Shown here piece after piece: positions 7,023 to 8,854 of a DNA stretch of 8,854 nt; the first letter of the stretch is position 1; each line of letters starts with the position of its first letter. A program made the translations under genes and the position numbers. Origin of the DNA: CAYLYM01 sp964387645 (GTDB lineage Bacteria; Calditrichota; Calditrichia; RBG-13-44-9); assembly GCA_964387645.1 (NCBI GenBank), contig CAYLYM010000144.1, positions 1-8,854 of the forward strand, given 5' to 3'. The notes under the pieces are model-generated. The model was not told the origin of the DNA and did no database searches. It saw only the letters and a program-made list of their open reading frames with translations.

Positions 7023-7408
7023 TAAATTTCCTTTAAAATCTTTATAGGGAATGGATCAGCCCCAATATAATTCAGAAAAACATTCACGAATCTAAAATAA
7101 AAAAATAAGGTGCTACAGCATATAAAGTAAGTACTTCCATTAAAGCGGATAAGCTCCAAAGGAATAATAAAAGCATAAGGAAATAAGTAAGCTATTAAAA
7201 AATGGCGTGAGAGAGGATAAAAATTTATCCAATAAACTGTTCCAGAAAGCAGTAAAGAAGTTAATACAGGAGATTTTAGATCAGAAGGTATAAGATTCTT
7301 TAGTTGTCCCCGAATAACCAAATAACTAATTAATTATAAAGGGTTTGTAAAAGCTATTTTCTGGTACTATATTGCAATAAAAGAAAAAATAACCCCTAAT
7401 ATCTGGTG
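7023..7408. other. AT-rich gap without a recognisable gene
   Basis: No supported gene is visible here. Short frames such as about 7160-7292 (NGVREDKNLSNKLFQKAVKK...) resemble nothing I recognise. A minus-strand frame (6926-7321) lacks a Shine-Dalgarno and overlaps the lipoprotein remnant. The word AAGGGTTTGTAAAAG near 7339-7353 lies where the left end of the IS remnant should be and could be its terminal repeat, but no right end remains to test this. Confidence 0.4.
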
Positions 7409-7748
7409 ATTTATGACTACCATCAGTATGAAGTCCTTCAGCTTTTCCAATCTATATTATATCAGATTCTCATTAGGAAGCACCTACTTTGTATCCTGGT
7501 CAATCAAATTAATTGGTCTTATTTTTAGGCGGAATTATGATGGACATACTTTATCCTCTTTGTTAGAGCAAGTTCACAGATTAGTTGGCTGGTATCTCAG
7601 AAAAGCCCATGTGAATTTGGAGTATCGTGTTCATAATTCCCAAGGGGGAGAGATAAGTTATGACAGTGAACATTAGGAAGATAAGGAAGTACACCCGCGG
7701 GGCGAGGAAATGGATAAAACGAAGATCGGCAATTGATTCAATCTTTGG
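7409..7748 (+). mobile_element. IS5-like transposase remnant with internal deletion
   Basis: Three frame blocks recall IS5-type transposases (DUF772 followed by a DDE_Tnp_1 domain). Block 1 (7409-7528) reads ...LYQILIRKHLLCILVNQINW then SYF and TAG. It matches the N-terminal 'PxHPLxxLAxxIDWxxFExxF' region, with the usual Glu after Phe apparently turned into a stop. Block 2 (about 7533-7673) reads NYDGHTLSSLLEQVHRLVG then AHVNLEYRVHN. It matches 'NPYDGHTLxxxLEQVxRLxG...VDxGYRGH', and the catalytic Asp appears as Asn. Block 3 (7660-about 7748) reads VNIRKIRKYTRGARKWIKRR then SAIDSI. It matches the C-terminal 'RRSAIEPIIGH' region. Much of the catalytic domain between blocks 1 and 2 is missing. 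The element is dead, and its 3' end is replaced by a toxin-tail sequence. Confidence 0.75.
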
Positions 7749-7899
7749 ACATTATATGCAAATGAGAGCTTATAGCTGGCCTGTATATGCTATTGCATAT
7801 CCTTTCACTGATGCGATTAGATATCCCAATGGTTACTTTGAACGAACGTATTGGGAGTACGCCAAAAATTGGAGGAAATATTATAATGGCAAATATTAA
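7660..7899 (+). pseudogene. Chimeric ORF: transposase end fused to the tail of unit D
   Basis: This 79-codon frame has ATG 7660 and a good Shine-Dalgarno-like GGGGGAG (7644-7650). Residues 1-28 are the transposase C-terminus (ARKWIKRRSAIDS). From Phe29 it becomes FGHYMQMRAYSWPVYAIAYP and then ...TYWEYAKNWRKYYNGKY, the same ending as tail B (FGHYMQMRRFTWPVYAL... YYEYAKNWRKYY). The join lies in TTTGGACATTA (7744-7754). The HE half of the zinc motif is absent, so no HExxH peptidase can be made. The frame may still be translated and would carry ribosomes to the overlapping lipoprotein start, which could be why it survives. The stop at 7897-7899 overlaps the lipoprotein gene by 14 bases. Confidence 0.72.
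7871..7899 (+). promoter_or_regulatory. Translational coupling site between tail D and its lipoprotein
   Basis: GGAGG at 7871-7875, encoded within the NWRKYY codons of the tail, lies 10 bases before ATG 7886. The tail's TAA (7897-7899) is inside the lipoprotein gene. This is the same arrangement as at 5581-5606, with a stronger Shine-Dalgarno. Confidence 0.82.
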
Positions 7900-8443
7900 A
7901 AATTTAATAATAATTATATTCATTTTATTGTTAAGTAGCTGTGGACATAAGCTATATTATTTTATACCCTTGAATGAAAATTTGAGGGTAGAATTTTTAG
8001 AAAAACATTATGAACCTGTTAGTATATATGTTGAAGACGATAACTATAGAATAGTTATAAGTGGAGGACAATTTGGGACTCTGAATGGAATAGAACTTAA
8101 ATTATTGTCATATGAATATTCAATCAGAACGAATATAAATGATTTAAAAATAAAAGATAATCTAGGTACAGAATATGATTTTATCTATAAACCAAACTTA
8201 TGGAAAGATACTTTAGATTACTATCCTTCTTCGCAACCTTTTGATTTACATATTCATCCTTTTGATTCTAGTGTAACAGATATAAAGTTTTTCACAGCAG
8301 CATATTTCAATGATGAAAGATATTTAATTCTCGAGTTACCCGAACTCATTGTTGATGAAAAAAGGATTATAAAACCACCAGAAATTAGATTAAAATTTTT
8401 AGATTATAGGGGTTTTATAAAAAAGATTCAGGAAAATAAGTAA
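7886..8443 (+). CDS. Beta-rich lipoprotein, candidate immunity protein (unit D)
   Basis: This 185-residue lipoprotein starts MANIKNLIIIIFILLLSSCG, with lipobox LSSC and Cys19. It is clearly homologous to the 5593 gene. Shared features are YYFIPLNE after the Cys, GGQFGTLNGIELKL (about 55-68), INDLKIKD, PFDSSVTDI, YFNDERYLILELPEL and IIKPPEIRLKFL near the end. The body looks beta-rich and acidic, with no transmembrane segment after the signal. The ATG at 7886 is chosen over an upstream in-frame ATG (7787), because it immediately precedes the signal peptide, has GGAGG at 7871-7875 and matches the start in unit B. It is intact although its tail gene has been cut down by a transposon. That is what selection to keep immunity, or recent damage, would give. 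I do not recognise the family; immunity is inferred. It is very AT-rich. Confidence 0.78.
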   Translation: MANIKNLIIIIFILLLSSCGHKLYYFIPLNENLRVEFLEKHYEPVSIYVEDDNYRIVISGGQFGTLNGIELKLLSYEYSIRTNINDLKIKDNLGTEYDFIYKPNLWKDTLDYYPSSQPFDLHIHPFDSSVTDIKFFTAAYFNDERYLILELPELIVDEKRIIKPPEIRLKFLDYRGFIKKIQENK

Positions 8444-8459
8444 AGCGTTTGAGTTTAGT

Positions 8460-8490
8460 ATTGATTTTAAAATAAAAAAATCAATTTTTT
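8460..8490 (+). terminator. Intrinsic terminator after the unit D lipoprotein
   Basis: A perfect 9-bp AT-rich stem (ATTGATTTT at 8460-8468 with AAAATCAAT at 8477-8485) has an 8-base loop and runs into a T-run (8485-8490). It starts 17 bases after the lipoprotein stop. The stem is weak in GC, so its strength is uncertain, but its position fits the end of the tail-lipoprotein transcript. Confidence 0.55.
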
Positions 8491-8576
8491 ATTCATTGAA
8501 AATATAAATATACATTTTTTTCTGTAGTAATAAGAAAAAAGGATGGGCTTGATCATAACAAGAATCTCTTATTTAA

Positions 8577-8854
8577 TTTTATTATCTAAAATATAATAAC
8601 TATGACGCCTACAACCAGCGCATAAAAAAGGTTGAAAACAATGTGACGACTTATTATATCACCAGCGGTCCAAATGTGTTTGCGGAGTATGACGGTTCCG
8701 GGAATCTGGAGGCGGAATATATTTATGGTTTGTATGGCTTGTTGATGAAGAAAGATTCAGAAGTGCAGGAGCATTATTACCTCAAAGACCATCCCGCCGG
8801 AGCGGGACAGGTCTCAGGTAATAATCGCCAGATGAGCGGTGAGAATATGCGGCG
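8577..8854 (+). CDS. Partial Rhs core fragment running off the window
   Basis: The frame is open from 8577 and recognisable as Rhs core from 8601 (YDAYNQRIKKVENNVTTYYI onward) to NMRR at the window end. It is nearly the same as unit B residues 51-135 and unit A residues 10-84. No ATG lies before 8749, and no Shine-Dalgarno is visible at the junction with the AT-rich DNA upstream. It is therefore another headless cassette rather than a full Rhs gene. By analogy the hallmark DPxxGRW segment, a variable tail and a partner gene should follow beyond the window. Confidence 0.75.
8601..8854 (+). repeat. Rhs core direct repeat, copy at the window end
   Basis: This copy matches 4353-4606 over 254 bases with seven mismatches. 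Its last 209 bases match 2185-2393 with one mismatch. Homology starts abruptly at 8601. The copy is cut by the window edge, so the true repeat is longer. Confidence 0.97.

Noticed and set aside
6926..7321. 131-codon minus-strand frame with hydrophobic stretches
   Set aside because: It starts at TTG without a Shine-Dalgarno, overlaps the C lipoprotein remnant, and shows no domain pattern. The hydrophobicity is expected from the reverse of AT-rich, lysine-rich DNA.
7413..7676. 87-codon plus-strand frame as an independent gene
   Set aside because: Its second half is transposase sequence (NYDGHTLSSLLEQ) and its first half is the wrong frame over another transposase block. It is part of the dead IS remnant.
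7787..7885. Upstream ATG extension of the unit D lipoprotein
   Set aside because: The extra residues are a frame shadow of the tail codons. GGAGG at 7871-7875 and the signal peptide support 7886.
1..8854. CRISPR arrays, tRNA or rRNA genes, riboswitches
   Set aside because: The only repeats seen are the long Rhs coding repeats and a few tandem words. No regularly spaced short repeats or recognisable structured RNA signatures were found by eye.

Overview
The window comes from a bacterium with an outer membrane. Several genes carry lipoprotein signal peptides, one gene carries a twin-arginine signal, and clear GGAGG ribosome binding sites precede many starts. The mix of a Tat-exported GH29 fucosidase, Rhs/YD-repeat proteins and AT-rich accessory DNA would fit the FCB superphylum (Bacteroidota, Ignavibacteriota, Calditrichota and relatives). 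That placement is a guess. All supported genes lie on the + strand.

Layout: (1) 1-963 holds an ordinary LpoB/CsgG-like lipoprotein gene followed by a strong intrinsic terminator. (2) 964-2121 is an alpha-L-fucosidase gene. (3) From 2143 to the end is an accessory island of decapitated Rhs fragments and variable C-terminal modules. Unit A (2143-3926) is the end of an Rhs core, a variable tail with an HEKMH motif, and a TPR-like lipoprotein. A decayed piece of a different Rhs core follows (3934-4191). Unit B (4203-6189) is an Rhs core end, a tail with EEFGH, and a beta-rich lipoprotein. Unit C (6190-7022) is a coreless tail remnant with HEYGH plus a frameshifted lipoprotein of the B family. After about 400 bases without a recognisable gene comes an IS5-like transposase remnant, fused to the last 50 or so codons of a B-type tail, with an intact B-family lipoprotein (unit D, 7409-8443) and a terminator. 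At 8601 another Rhs core copy begins and runs off the window, presumably leading into a fifth tail.

Interpretation: this looks like an array of displaced Rhs tip/immunity modules. The core ends are almost identical in DNA and could serve as recombination arms for swapping tips. The tails look like zincin-type (HExxH) metallopeptidase effectors. Each is followed by a lipoprotein, which suggests that the targets and the protection are in the cell envelope. In units B and D the lipoprotein start lies inside the last codons of the tail, with the same 14-base overlap, so the pair was evidently inherited as one module. Toxicity and immunity are inferred from architecture only. Most units are visibly decaying (lost first His, nonsense codons, a 5-bp duplication, a transposon deletion).
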